This document shows positions 19,090-27,289 of a stretch of 64,000 nt of DNA, piece by piece. The stretch spans positions 1 through 64,000 of the forward strand of contig CAYXVF010000001.1 in assembly GCA_964468125.1 (NCBI GenBank), written 5' to 3'. The position numbers and the translations under genes were made by a program. Source of the DNA: CAYXVF01 sp964468125. GTDB taxonomy: Bacteria; Myxococcota; XYA12-FULL-58-9; CAYXVF01. Numbering within the stretch: position 1 is the first letter of the stretch; every line of letters begins with the position of its first letter. Below the pieces are notes generated by a model. That model was given only the letters and a program-made list of their open reading frames with translations. It was not told the DNA's origin and did not search any database.

Positions 19090-20691
19090 GTGCACTCGAG
19101 CCGGCCGCGGGCTATGCTTCGTTGGATGGGTGGGCCGGTTCGATTCGGGCGCTTTTGGCTTCACGAGCGCATCGGCCGCGGCGGCATGGCCGATGTGTAT
19201 CGCGCCACGGTGGGAGAAGAGCCCTATCGCTTCTCCCTCGAGTTCGCCCTCAAGCGCATGCACGACTCTCTCGTCGACGATCCCATGTTCGTCGAGATGT
19301 TCCTGGCCGAAGCCTACGTTCAAGACCTCCTCCATCACCCGAACATCATTCGAATGTACGAGTCCGGTCGACTCGAGGGCCGGCTCCCGTACATCGCGAT
19401 GGAGCTGATCCGCGGCCGCGACCTGAGCCAGGTGATGGAGCGGGTCATGGCGCGACGGATTCAGGTGCCCGTGGACGTAGCTCTGATCGTAGCCCTCGAG
19501 GTGGCGAAGGCGATCGATTTTGCGCACCGCGCACGTTCCGCGACGAACGCGCCCCTCGAGATCATTCACCGGGACGTGAGCCTCGACAACATCTACCTGA
19601 CCTTCGACGGCACGGTGAAGCTCGGCGACTTCGGCGTCGCACGGGTGCGCAACTTTGAGCCCGCGGAGCGCGAGGGCTTGGTCAAAGGCAAAGCCGCCTA
19701 TGTGTCGCCAGAGACGCTCTTGGGCGAAGCGCCGACCCAGCGCGACGATCTTTGGGCGCTCTCGGTCTGCCTGTACGAGATGCTCTCCTCTCGGCCGTTC
19801 TTCGAGGACGCGAGCGACGAAACGATCATGCGCCGTGTGGGAGCGGGTCGGCTGCCCAAGATAGACCTCGGCGTGAACACGAACCGCGAGCTAGAAGCGC
19901 TCCTACGCGTCCTGCTCAACCCGAAGGCCACGCGCCGCCCTCAGGACGCGGTGCAGCTCTACCGAACGGTTCGCGCATTCGCGAAAAAGCAGAGCATGCC
20001 GCTCGAGCGCGAAAACGTCGGGCGCTTTTTGCTGTCGGTCTGCGGCGACGTGCACGTTCTCGCCACCACCCACGAACAACCGGTGCGCGACCCTCTCAGC
20101 GGCGCGGTCAGCCGACGCCACCTGCATGAGCTTCTCAGCCGTGAAGTCGACCGAGCACGGCGTTACCGGCGGGAGCTTTCGATCGTGAGCTTCAACATCG
20201 ATGGCTTCTCGCAGGTCAATACGCTCGCTGGCGCCACTACCGGTGACGATCTCCTGAGCCACGTGGTCCGAAGCTTCATTCCCGAGGCGATGCGCCTGCG
20301 CACGAGTGACCTCGTGGCACGGAGGCGTGGGGACCATTTCACCCTCGTACTTCCGGAGACCCCGCTCCTCGGGGCGAGGCGCGTTGGAGAACGACTTCGA
20401 CGATGCTTCCGGAAATACGAGTGGGTCGCCAAGATCCCGGCGATGCAGGTTCTCGATCGGCCACTGACCGTGAGCGTCGGTGTCGCCGCGCTCGACACCG
20501 ACGGTGAGAATGCGACAGACCTCTTGCGCGCATCGGACGAAGCGGTAGCCCGAGCGAAGCGCAGGCGTGGGAACCGGGTTGCGATGATGGCAGGCCAACC
20601 TCCGAGTCTTCCTTCCCGGGAGGAGCGCCAATCGCAGACATTCAGTTCTTCTTCTGAAAGTACTCCACCTGCCACTTTTGAACATTCCTGA
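19090..20691 (+). CDS. Ser/Thr protein kinase fused to a degenerate GGDEF domain
   Basis: 533 residues from GTG at 19090; ATGs at 19114 and 19126 are alternatives. Kinase domain (about 19-300): G-loop GRGGMADVY, Lys55, HRDVSLDN (160-167), DFG (180-182), SPE at 206-208; all catalytic residues are present. After a linker comes a GGDEF-type domain (about 333-505): DPLSGAVSRRHLHEL, NIDGFSQVN, then RTSD (404-407) five residues before RGDHF (413-417), which replaces GGDEF. The RxxD product-binding site is therefore kept while the catalytic signature is lost. There is no membrane segment, so it should be cytoplasmic. The 3' end overlaps convergent mltG by 50 bases. Inference: a kinase tuned by c-di-GMP rather than a cyclase. 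Confidence 0.9.
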   Translation: MHSSRPRAMLRWMGGPVRFGRFWLHERIGRGGMADVYRATVGEEPYRFSLEFALKRMHDSLVDDPMFVEMFLAEAYVQDLLHHPNIIRMYESGRLEGRLPYIAMELIRGRDLSQVMERVMARRIQVPVDVALIVALEVAKAIDFAHRARSATNAPLEIIHRDVSLDNIYLTFDGTVKLGDFGVARVRNFEPAEREGLVKGKAAYVSPETLLGEAPTQRDDLWALSVCLYEMLSSRPFFEDASDETIMRRVGAGRLPKIDLGVNTNRELEALLRVLLNPKATRRPQDAVQLYRTVRAFAKKQSMPLERENVGRFLLSVCGDVHVLATTHEQPVRDPLSGAVSRRHLHELLSREVDRARRYRRELSIVSFNIDGFSQVNTLAGATTGDDLLSHVVRSFIPEAMRLRTSDLVARRRGDHFTLVLPETPLLGARRVGERLRRCFRKYEWVAKIPAMQVLDRPLTVSVGVAALDTDGENATDLLRASDEAVARAKRRRGNRVAMMAGQPPSLPSREERQSQTFSSSSESTPPATFEHS

Positions 20692-21679
20692 GGTGGCACT
20701 CGTAGGTCGGACAAAAGACGTGGGTGCCGTTGTTCTTCGATACGAAGAACAGATCATTGCACTCGACCGGCTGTGAGACCGCCTCGAAGGCCGCACGCCC
20801 CGGAGAGGCGATGGGCCCCGGCGGTAGTCCGACGTTGAGGTAAGTGTTGTAGGGGTTCTTCATCTGGCGAAGATGGTAGGCTTTCAGATTGCCGTCAAAG
20901 CTCGGGTCCTCGAGGGTGGCCGCGTAGATCACCGTCGGGTCGGTCTGTAGCTTCATCACGGGCTTGGACTTGAGCCGGTTGTAGAACACGCAGGCGATCC
21001 TTGGTCGCTCCTCGGCCGCGCCCGTTTCCTTCTCCACGATCGAGGCGAGCGTCGTGAACTGGCGCAGGTCGAGGCTCAAGGGGCCGGACCCGGTTCGTTC
21101 GAGCACCTCCTCGACGTTTTGGCGCCACTGGTCGAGCAGCTCCCCCATGATGGCCCGCGGGCCGACACCCCGGGCAAAGGTGTACGTCTCCGGATAGAGA
21201 TATCCCTCACAGCTCGGCCCGGGAACGCCGTGCTCCTCGAGGAAGGCAGCATCGTCGCAGAGGGCGTCGAAGCTTCGGGCATCGATCCACTCGGCGTCGA
21301 CGAGCACGTCGCGGATTTGCCAGCGATTATAGCCTTCGGGAATCGAGAAACTCTCGGTCAACACCTGTCCCTTCGCCAGCAGCTCGAGCAGGTCCTCTGG
21401 CGTGCTTCCTGCGGCGAGCTCGTAGTCCCCCACTTTGATCGACGTGAGTTTGCGGTAACGAGCGTAGTAGTAGACCCACTCGGGCCGCTCGAGCACCCCG
21501 CGATCGGAGAGCTCTCCCAGCACGGAGCGAAGAGTCGCGCCCCGCTCTACGGTGAAGCGAACCGGCTCATCAGCCATGGGCTGCGTCGCGTAGCCGCCGA
21601 TCGCCGAAACGAAGTAGGCTGCTGTTCCTGCGACCAGGACGAGTACGACTGCGACGACGCTGAGCGCGATGCGCTTCAT
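20642..21679 (-). CDS. mltG: endolytic peptidoglycan transglycosylase MltG
   Basis: 345 residues: N-terminal membrane helix (about 4-28), then the YceG/MltG domain with a LysM-like part (GATLRSVLGELSDRGVL), CEGYLYPETY, the catalytic region LASIVEKETG (Glu216/Glu218) and LQTDPTVIY, GLPPGPIASPG. Cleaves nascent glycan strands at the inner membrane and so limits their length. The frame extends to 21706, but the ATG at 21679 (MKRIALSV) gives a normal signal anchor and sits 7 bases after the ruvX stop. The C-terminal WQVEYFQKKN overlaps the kinase gene. Confidence 0.96.
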   Translation of the reverse strand: MKRIALSVVAVVLVLVAGTAAYFVSAIGGYATQPMADEPVRFTVERGATLRSVLGELSDRGVLERPEWVYYYARYRKLTSIKVGDYELAAGSTPEDLLELLAKGQVLTESFSIPEGYNRWQIRDVLVDAEWIDARSFDALCDDAAFLEEHGVPGPSCEGYLYPETYTFARGVGPRAIMGELLDQWRQNVEEVLERTGSGPLSLDLRQFTTLASIVEKETGAAEERPRIACVFYNRLKSKPVMKLQTDPTVIYAATLEDPSFDGNLKAYHLRQMKNPYNTYLNVGLPPGPIASPGRAAFEAVSQPVECNDLFFVSKNNGTHVFCPTYECHLRNVQKWQVEYFQKKN

Positions 21680-21686
21680 ACGGATC

Positions 21687-22109
21687 TCAACCTTCGGGAT
21701 GCGCATCGAGATAGGACTGCAGAATCAGGGCGGCCGCAATTTTGTCGATCGTTTCTTTGCGCTTCTGACGCCGCGCGCCGGCTGCAATCATGTCGCGCTC
21801 CGCCTGAGCGGTCGACATGCGCTCGTCCCAGAGCTCGATCGGAACATCGACGTGTTTTTTCAGATCGGCAACGAAAGAAGCGACCGCTTGGGTCGCATCC
21901 CCCTCCTCACCTTCGAGGGTGTAGGGCTGACCGACGATGATTTTTTGAACCTCGTAATCGCGGACCAACTCCTGCACCCGGCTGGCGGGGTCGGTCTTCT
22001 TTCGAACGATGACCTCGAGCGGCTGAGCCATCATGCCGAGCGGGTCACTGAGAGCGACGCCGATGCGGACCGTGCCCACGTCCAATGCGAGCAAGCGTTT
22101 CACGCGCAA
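21687..22109 (-). CDS. ruvX: YqgF/RuvX Holliday-junction resolvase-like nuclease
   Basis: 140 residues from TTG at 22109; a GTG at 22103 (KRLLALDVGTVRIG) is equally plausible. RNase H-like fold: LALDVGTVRIGVALSDP with the first catalytic Asp, IIVGQPYTLEGEEG, LWDERMSTAQAE, and KETIDKIAAALILQSYLD with the last acidic residue. Implicated in resolving junctions or in 16S pre-rRNA 5' maturation. It abuts phaR with no gap and precedes mltG, the common ruvX-mltG pairing. Confidence 0.94.
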   Translation of the reverse strand: MRVKRLLALDVGTVRIGVALSDPLGMMAQPLEVIVRKKTDPASRVQELVRDYEVQKIIVGQPYTLEGEEGDATQAVASFVADLKKHVDVPIELWDERMSTAQAERDMIAAGARRQKRKETIDKIAAALILQSYLDAHPEG

Positions 22110-22745
22110 TCAGTTCGGAAGGTTTTCGAGCCGGGACTCGAGGTCGGAGAGCTTGGCGCGAATTTCGTCCATTTCGCGACCGATGCTCGCGTAGCGAGAC
22201 ACTGCCCCCACCGGCGCTTTCACCGCTTGGTCGATGTTGCGCTGGAGCTCCTCGAAGGTCTTCTGCGATCGGTTGACGAGCTCACTGATCAGGTTGTGGC
22301 GTTCCTCCGCGGTCATCGATGGCGCGGTTTCGGTGCCTTCGCCTTCGCCTTCGCCCCTCTCGTCTCGCTTGAAGACGCGGCTGACGTTTTCGATCCGGTT
22401 CTCGACGTCCTTCTGGAGTTTTTCCGTCGCGGTGCGAATGTCCTGGGCCTTGGCGCGAACCTGGTCCACCTGGTCCCGATAGAAGTGACCGATCGCGTCG
22501 CCACCGTCCTGAATCAGCCCACGGAGCAGACTCAGTGGCATGACGCTATTCTTTTTTTCACTCTCGAAGATGATCTGCGCAAACGTCACCGTGGTGAGGT
22601 CTTCACCGCTCTTGTTGTCGACGACCTGTACGTCTTCGCCGGCTTTGATCATCGACGAAATGTCATCGAGAGTGACGTAGCAGCTACGCTCGGTATCGTA
22701 GAGCTTACGATTCGCGTAGCGCTTCACGACCTTGCGGTTCGACAT
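22110..22745 (-). CDS. phaR: polyhydroxyalkanoate synthesis regulator, PhaR-like DNA-binding protein
   Basis: 211 residues. The N-terminal 65 residues match the PHB/PHA accumulation regulator DNA-binding domain (KRYANRKLYDTERSCYVTL, GEDVQVVDNKSGEDLT, FAQIIFESE). The rest is a long amphipathic helix region with an acidic Glu/Gly linker (DERGEGEGEGTE), suggestive of oligomerisation or granule association. PhaR represses phasin and PHA genes in proteobacteria; no PHA synthase lies in this window. In myxobacteria the family may control other targets. Confidence 0.88.
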   Translation of the reverse strand: MSNRKVVKRYANRKLYDTERSCYVTLDDISSMIKAGEDVQVVDNKSGEDLTTVTFAQIIFESEKKNSVMPLSLLRGLIQDGGDAIGHFYRDQVDQVRAKAQDIRTATEKLQKDVENRIENVSRVFKRDERGEGEGEGTETAPSMTAEERHNLISELVNRSQKTFEELQRNIDQAVKAPVGAVSRYASIGREMDEIRAKLSDLESRLENLPN

Positions 22746-22791
22746 GTCTTCCGCTTAATGGCTGCGCCGGGGAACGTCAAGCTCCTGCGCA

Positions 22792-23514
22792 TCAGTCCCG
22801 ATTCTGGCTCCCTACGCCTCGCAGATGCGAGATCATACCGCGCAACAACCCCGCGTCGTGCGTCGCGAGCTCGAGTCGACCGAGCATCGCGCGAAGCTTG
22901 GGCGCGAAGCGGTTCCGATGGGTTCGGCGAAAATAGCCATGCGCGTCCAGCGTCTCGAGCCACGCCTCTCCGAGCTCGTCGAGCTCTCCCTGACTTGCCC
23001 GGGTGACCGGTTCGCCCCGCGCTTCCGAGTGTCCGAAGGAGCGGACGGCAAAGAGCGTCAAGGCGACCGCATGGCTCAGGTTGTAGGAGGGATAGTCACC
23101 AAAGGTCGGCAACTGGAGGGTGGCTTGACAGCGCCGCAGCTCCGCGTTGTCCAAACCGTCCGCTTCGTTACCGAAGACGAGCGCGACCCGCGCAAACCCG
23201 GAGCGAGCGACTTTTTCGGCGAGTGCGGCGGGGCCCATCGGCGCGATGAGGCCGCGTTGGCGACGGTGGGCGCTTGTTCCCGCCACGAAATCGCAGTCCA
23301 GGACCGCTTCGGCGACGGTTTGACACACCGGGGCGGCGAGCAGAGCGTCTCGCGCGTGATTGGCGAATTTTCGGCTCTCGGACTGGTCGACCTCGCAAGA
23401 GGGTGCGACGAGACGCAGGCGCGCCCCGAGATTTGCACACGCCCGGGCGGTGAGACCGAGGTTCACGGGGCCGGCAGTCCGGACCAAAACCACGACGAGC
23501 TCATTCATGGGCAA
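22792..23514 (-). CDS. TrmJ-like SpoU-family RNA methyltransferase
   Basis: 240 residues. SPOUT knot motifs: VRTAGPVNLGLTARACAN, ALVFGNEADGLDNAEL and PTFGDYPSYNLSHAVALTLF, the last two forming the SAM-binding knot. Closest in pattern to TrmJ/LasT, which 2'-O-methylates position 32 of tRNAs. Start at 23514, or at the internal ATG 23508 (MNELVVVLV). It lies 43 bases downstream of tRNA-Phe on the same strand, so it could be transcribed through the tRNA gene. Confidence 0.9.
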   Translation of the reverse strand: MPMNELVVVLVRTAGPVNLGLTARACANLGARLRLVAPSCEVDQSESRKFANHARDALLAAPVCQTVAEAVLDCDFVAGTSAHRRQRGLIAPMGPAALAEKVARSGFARVALVFGNEADGLDNAELRRCQATLQLPTFGDYPSYNLSHAVALTLFAVRSFGHSEARGEPVTRASQGELDELGEAWLETLDAHGYFRRTHRNRFAPKLRAMLGRLELATHDAGLLRGMISHLRGVGSQNRD

Positions 23515-23557
23515 AAGAAAAAAGCGAGGTGGGAGAGCTTCCGCAAGAGATTGTTCG

Positions 23558-23633
23558 TGGTGCCCGGGGGCGGAATCGAACCACCGACACGCGGATTTTC
23601 AATCCGCTGCTCTACCAACTGAGCTACCCGGGC
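23558..23633 (-). tRNA. tRNA-Phe (anticodon GAA)
   Basis: 76 bases including an encoded CCA end. The acceptor stem GCCCGGG pairs with CCCGGGC; the D arm is AGCTCAGTTGGTAGAGC; the anticodon stem GCGGA/TCCGC closes a 7-base loop TTGAAAA with anticodon GAA; the T arm carries GGTTCGATTCC. Cloverleaf is complete, so it should be functional. It separates the EEP-family gene from the TrmJ-like gene. Confidence 0.98.
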
Positions 23634-23706
23634 ACGGCACGAGCCGCAAAGCGGAGCGCCGTGAGTACCTGTGGCGAGACCCTCTGTCAAGACGGCAATG
23701 TGGTGC

Positions 23707-24795
23707 TCAGGGGCCCGGAGCAGCCGAGTCGTCCAGATCCTGATCCACGAAATCTACGAGAAGGGGACAGTGGTCCGACAGGCGCTGGAACACGGGAAGA
23801 GAGCGGGAGCTGACCGGGCGACAAGCGAGGTCACCACAGGCGCCGCAGACCCGCGTCTCCTCCGACGCGAGCTCAGCCATGTCGGCGCTGATTACCACAT
23901 GGTCGAGGACGCTGCCGTGCTCGCCGTAGTACTCGGTGCAGGGGACCGACGCGGGAAGCACTCGAAAGGCGGGAGACTGGGCCGTCAGCGTTTCCTCGAG
24001 CATGCGGATCTCGGTCGCGCTGTCCTCGACGTCGCAGGGCCCGCACCCCATCGTGTTGAAGTCTCCAGCGAAGACGAAATCGCGATCCCCGCTCGTCGCC
24101 ATGCGCCGTTTGGCCACCTCTTCGATGCGCCGCCAGGACTCGCGTCGATGCTCGAAGTCGGATGCTTCGCGCCCCGAATCCAAGTGAACGGTCGCGAGAT
24201 TGAAATCCAACCCACCGCGCTTCGACGAGACGTAGGCGAGCAGGGCTGGACGTTTCTCGCCGCAGCGTCCTTCTCGGTCGTCCGAGGTTGGGTCGAGGTA
24301 GGGTTCGGTTTCGAGCTGGCTCAGCGTCACCCGATCGCTCCGGTAGAAAAAGCCCACGTGCTGCTTTTCTTCGCCGGGACAATCGTCGAACACGGACGCC
24401 CAGCGTCCGCCCGTGAATGACTCGAGCGCTGCACTCACCTGCTCGAGTGCAGCTCGCGCACGGGCGTGCTGTTTGAATTCCTGGAGCGCGATGACGTCCG
24501 CATCGAGGGTGGCGAGCGCGCAGGCGAGCCAGTCGAGGTCCGTGCCGCCGGAGCGGCTCACGCCGCGCATCGTCCCGTCGGGAAACCAGCGCACGTTCCA
24601 GACGGCAAGGCGAAGAACTCCCTCCTCCTTGCGCTCGGCGCGCCCCGCGGAGACGAGCTCTCGACAACGAGTGGCGTCGTGCCAGATCGGTGACATGCGA
24701 GCAAAGGGGACGGCCGGCGGGGCTTTCCGGTGAGGGTCGTTGTCAGTGCTCGCACACGCGCACAAAAGCAATGAGATCCAGGGGAGCTGCTTCAT
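23707..24795 (-). CDS. endonuclease/exonuclease/phosphatase-family lipoprotein
   Basis: 362 residues. Short N-terminal signal with possible lipobox LCAC (Cys14). EEP fold motifs: LAVWNVRWF (Asn), VIALQEF (metal Glu), NLATVHLDSG, FAGDFNTMG (Asp/Asn) and LSDHCPLLVDF (terminal Asp-His pair). The catalytic set is complete, so it is likely an active Mg-dependent phosphodiesterase in the envelope, such as a DNase or a lipid/inositol phosphatase. Many Cys residues (CGACGDLAC) fit an exported protein. Substrate cannot be told from sequence. Confidence 0.88.
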   Translation of the reverse strand: MKQLPWISLLLCACASTDNDPHRKAPPAVPFARMSPIWHDATRCRELVSAGRAERKEEGVLRLAVWNVRWFPDGTMRGVSRSGGTDLDWLACALATLDADVIALQEFKQHARARAALEQVSAALESFTGGRWASVFDDCPGEEKQHVGFFYRSDRVTLSQLETEPYLDPTSDDREGRCGEKRPALLAYVSSKRGGLDFNLATVHLDSGREASDFEHRRESWRRIEEVAKRRMATSGDRDFVFAGDFNTMGCGPCDVEDSATEIRMLEETLTAQSPAFRVLPASVPCTEYYGEHGSVLDHVVISADMAELASEETRVCGACGDLACRPVSSRSLPVFQRLSDHCPLLVDFVDQDLDDSAAPGP

Positions 24796-24837
24796 CGCGC
24801 TCTGGCATAGCCGCTCCGGCGCGCGGTCGCCAGAGCC

Positions 24838-25635
24838 CTAACGACTGAATTCGAGGGCGATGGGGTTTGTGTCTCGGCCGACGCGCGTCAGGCGCCTAAA
24901 TGCTCGGCGCCGTCCGAGATGTTGGAAGATTCCGCGGACCAAAGCTTCCCCGGTGCCGCGGTAGCGCACCTCGAGAGAGATGCGCTCGTCGAGCTCGGCG
25001 AGCCGGCGCACCTCCGTCACCTTCGGGATCCGCTCGAGGGCTCGAGCGAGCTTTTCACGCTGCTTGCCTTTGCCCCCTTCGACAGTGACCCGGAACGCGG
25101 CACCGCGCTGGGATTGCACGAGCCACGCGGCGAGGACCTTGCGCTCGAAGATGGGCAGGAAGAGTTTGGACCAGGCGTCGTAGAGGGCTTCTGTCGCCGC
25201 TGCCGCGTCCGCGCCGCTGCCATTTGCCGGAAGGGTGACAGAGGACAGCGTCTCTGCGGTCGTGACGTCGAAGGCCACGACTTCGCCGGTGCCCCGCACG
25301 GTGGTGCTCTCTTTCCCCGGCACCACCTTGATCCGCATGGCTAGGGCGATCACGACGTCGGCGTTCGTCCGGCGTGCGAGCGGCAACAGGGCCGCCGGGT
25401 CGAAGAGTTTCTGGGCCAACTCCGCGCCTCCCAAGCGCACCCGCTCGGGCACGCGCACGGGCTTCGCCCGCGCAGCGATCACGTCGTTCAGCAGCTCGGC
25501 GGGTCCACGACGCCAAGCGAGGCGCCCATCTGAGAGCTCGGACTCGAGATTGAGCACCAGGACCCGGGGTTTCTTCGCCGGCCGCGCCTCGCCCGGTGCC
25601 GCGGTGAGCGCCGCGAGGATGAGCAGGGGGATCAT
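24838..25635 (-). CDS. exported protein of unknown function
   Basis: 265 residues with a short signal peptide (MIPLLILAALTAAPGEA). Not recognised. The pattern RVLVLNLESE near the N-terminus followed by VVAFDVTTAETLSSVTLPA resembles FlgO/CsgG-like periplasmic proteins that begin with a Rossmann-like strand, but this is weak. The last third is basic (LGRRRAFRRLTRVGRD). Its first codons overlap the stop of the coiled-coil gene upstream by 4 bases, so the pair is translationally coupled. Confidence 0.75.
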   Translation of the reverse strand: MIPLLILAALTAAPGEARPAKKPRVLVLNLESELSDGRLAWRRGPAELLNDVIAARAKPVRVPERVRLGGAELAQKLFDPAALLPLARRTNADVVIALAMRIKVVPGKESTTVRGTGEVVAFDVTTAETLSSVTLPANGSGADAAAATEALYDAWSKLFLPIFERKVLAAWLVQSQRGAAFRVTVEGGKGKQREKLARALERIPKVTEVRRLAELDERISLEVRYRGTGEALVRGIFQHLGRRRAFRRLTRVGRDTNPIALEFSR

Positions 25636-26096
25636 GGGCCCTTGGCGGATGCGAACTCGGCTTGCACCGCCGCCTCCGCCTCTTTGTCGTTGTTCTTCAT
25701 TGCGCGAAGCAGACGGCGCAGTTTGATGGCGAATTCAGCGATCTGGCGGAGATAGTCGAGGGCCTCCGGATCCGCGGAGGCCTCGGGGCCTTCCTTGGCG
25801 AGCTGTACCTTCACCCCTGCGTCGATCTGCTGAATCAACCGAAGGAGAACGGTGAAGGTTTCGATCTTGAGGTCGCGGAGTTTGCGATGAAAGTGCTCAC
25901 CGATCTCCTCGGGAGCCTTGCCCAGCTTGTGGTTGCGCTCGAAGTCCACCATGAGCGTGCGCAAACGTTTTTTGAGCGGCTTCAGGCGCGCGTCCCGGGC
26001 CTTCTCGAGCGCCAGGATCATCTTCTCGAGCCACTCGAGCTGCCCCTGCGGGTCCTCGGGCGGAGGCCCGAGCTCGACGAATGGATTGTCCGCCAC
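25632..26096 (-). CDS. small helical (coiled-coil) protein, unknown
   Basis: 154 residues, almost entirely predicted helix and highly charged: LEWLEKMILALEKARDARLK, KKRLRTLMVDFERNHKL, YLRQIAEFAIKLRRLLRAM. No signal peptide or known motif, so it is likely cytoplasmic. It is coupled by a 4-base overlap to the exported protein at 24838-25635, which suggests a shared process. No family recognised. Confidence 0.72.
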   Translation of the reverse strand: MADNPFVELGPPPEDPQGQLEWLEKMILALEKARDARLKPLKKRLRTLMVDFERNHKLGKAPEEIGEHFHRKLRDLKIETFTVLLRLIQQIDAGVKVQLAKEGPEASADPEALDYLRQIAEFAIKLRRLLRAMKNNDKEAEAAVQAEFASAKGP

Positions 26097-26132
26097 GCGC
26101 TTAGCTTAACCCTCGCTCGGAGCTGGGGATAG

Positions 26133-27137
26133 TCAGGGCGTGTCACCGACCTCGCGCGCCGGTTGCTCAAATGCCCTTTGAAGCTCGGGCGGGAGGAGCG
26201 GGCGCAGAAGCGCCAGTGCCTCGGCGTTCGGCGCCGCTTCGCCGGTGAGTCGTCGCTGATTGACGGAGCCGCCGGCGACGTTGAGCGCCTGGAGAATACG
26301 GGTCTGCTCGGCCTGGAGCGCTTGCGTGAGAGCCTGATTCTGCTGCGCTTCTTGGAGCGCGGCTTCGATCGTCTGAAGCGCCGCGACGACGGACTGCGCC
26401 CGCTGCGCATCGTCAAACGCCTCTTCGAGGTTATCCGGCACCTGGCTCGTGGCTTCGCTCACCTGGGGCGGCAGCTGCGCTGGGGCGGTCTCCTCGTCGC
26501 CCGTTGCCGCGGCAGCCTCCTGCTGCAGCGCGTCCCGGCGCTCCTGCGCCTGTCGTGCGGCTACCTCGCGCTCGCCGCGGTACATGCCGAACAGCCCGGC
26601 CATGATCGGGCCGATCACCCCCGCGCCGGGAAGTGCCGCACCCAAACCCCAGCCGAACGCCATCGCGAGGTCAGGCAAGGCGGCCCCTAGCCGCTCGCCC
26701 AAGGGTTTGCCGTGCAGCTCCGAGCCTTCCGGGGGGAAGATCGCCCCAAAGACCCTTCCCAGCGTGAAGATCGCCATGAATCCGGACAGGATCTGCCCGA
26801 CGACCGGCGCACCCATCAGCGTCGCGACCGCCGGAGCGATGCCGAGCCCCGCCTGCGCGTAGGGGTGGGAGATGAGCTCGGCGGCCTTGGCAAATGCGCC
26901 GCCAAACCCGTCGAGAAAGCCCCCGTCGCCGTCGGCTTGGCGAACTTGGTTCGGATCGGTGGGAGCGGGTCCGTTCGGCTCCGCCGCACGGGTCGTCGTT
27001 GGCCCGTCGGTGACGACGATGTCCCGTTCGCCCTCTACGGCGCCTGGCGTGGGCCCAGTCGTCTCGACAGGGGTCCCTGCATCGGGCTGCTCGGTTCGGG
27101 TGAGACCTGCTTCGGGCCTCAGGGCGACATCCGTCAC
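26133..27137 (-). CDS. Pro/Ala-rich protein with central hydrophobic glycine segments, unknown
   Basis: 334 residues. Residues 1-75 are disordered and rich in Pro, Thr, Asp and Glu. The middle (about 90-195) holds four Gly/Ala-rich hydrophobic stretches (AGLGIAPAVATLMGAPVVG, MAFGWGLGAALPGAGVIG) that could insert into membrane. The C-terminal third is Gln/Ala-rich coiled coil (AALQEAQQNQALTQALQAEQ). No signal peptide. No family recognised; the organisation resembles secreted effector or translocator proteins only in a general way. Confidence 0.7.
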   Translation of the reverse strand: MTDVALRPEAGLTRTEQPDAGTPVETTGPTPGAVEGERDIVVTDGPTTTRAAEPNGPAPTDPNQVRQADGDGGFLDGFGGAFAKAAELISHPYAQAGLGIAPAVATLMGAPVVGQILSGFMAIFTLGRVFGAIFPPEGSELHGKPLGERLGAALPDLAMAFGWGLGAALPGAGVIGPIMAGLFGMYRGEREVAARQAQERRDALQQEAAAATGDEETAPAQLPPQVSEATSQVPDNLEEAFDDAQRAQSVVAALQTIEAALQEAQQNQALTQALQAEQTRILQALNVAGGSVNQRRLTGEAAPNAEALALLRPLLPPELQRAFEQPAREVGDTP

Positions 27138-27289
27138 GGCGTACTACTCCTCACGGCTCTACGGAGACATTAGCGCTCAGGCTTCACCTGGTTATGCTTT
27201 TTCGGCCTCCGCGGCGCAAAGAGCTCAAAAGATCCTTACTTTTTTGCCGTAGCTTCGCATTCGCCGGTCCTGCACAGTAGGGTGTGGCC

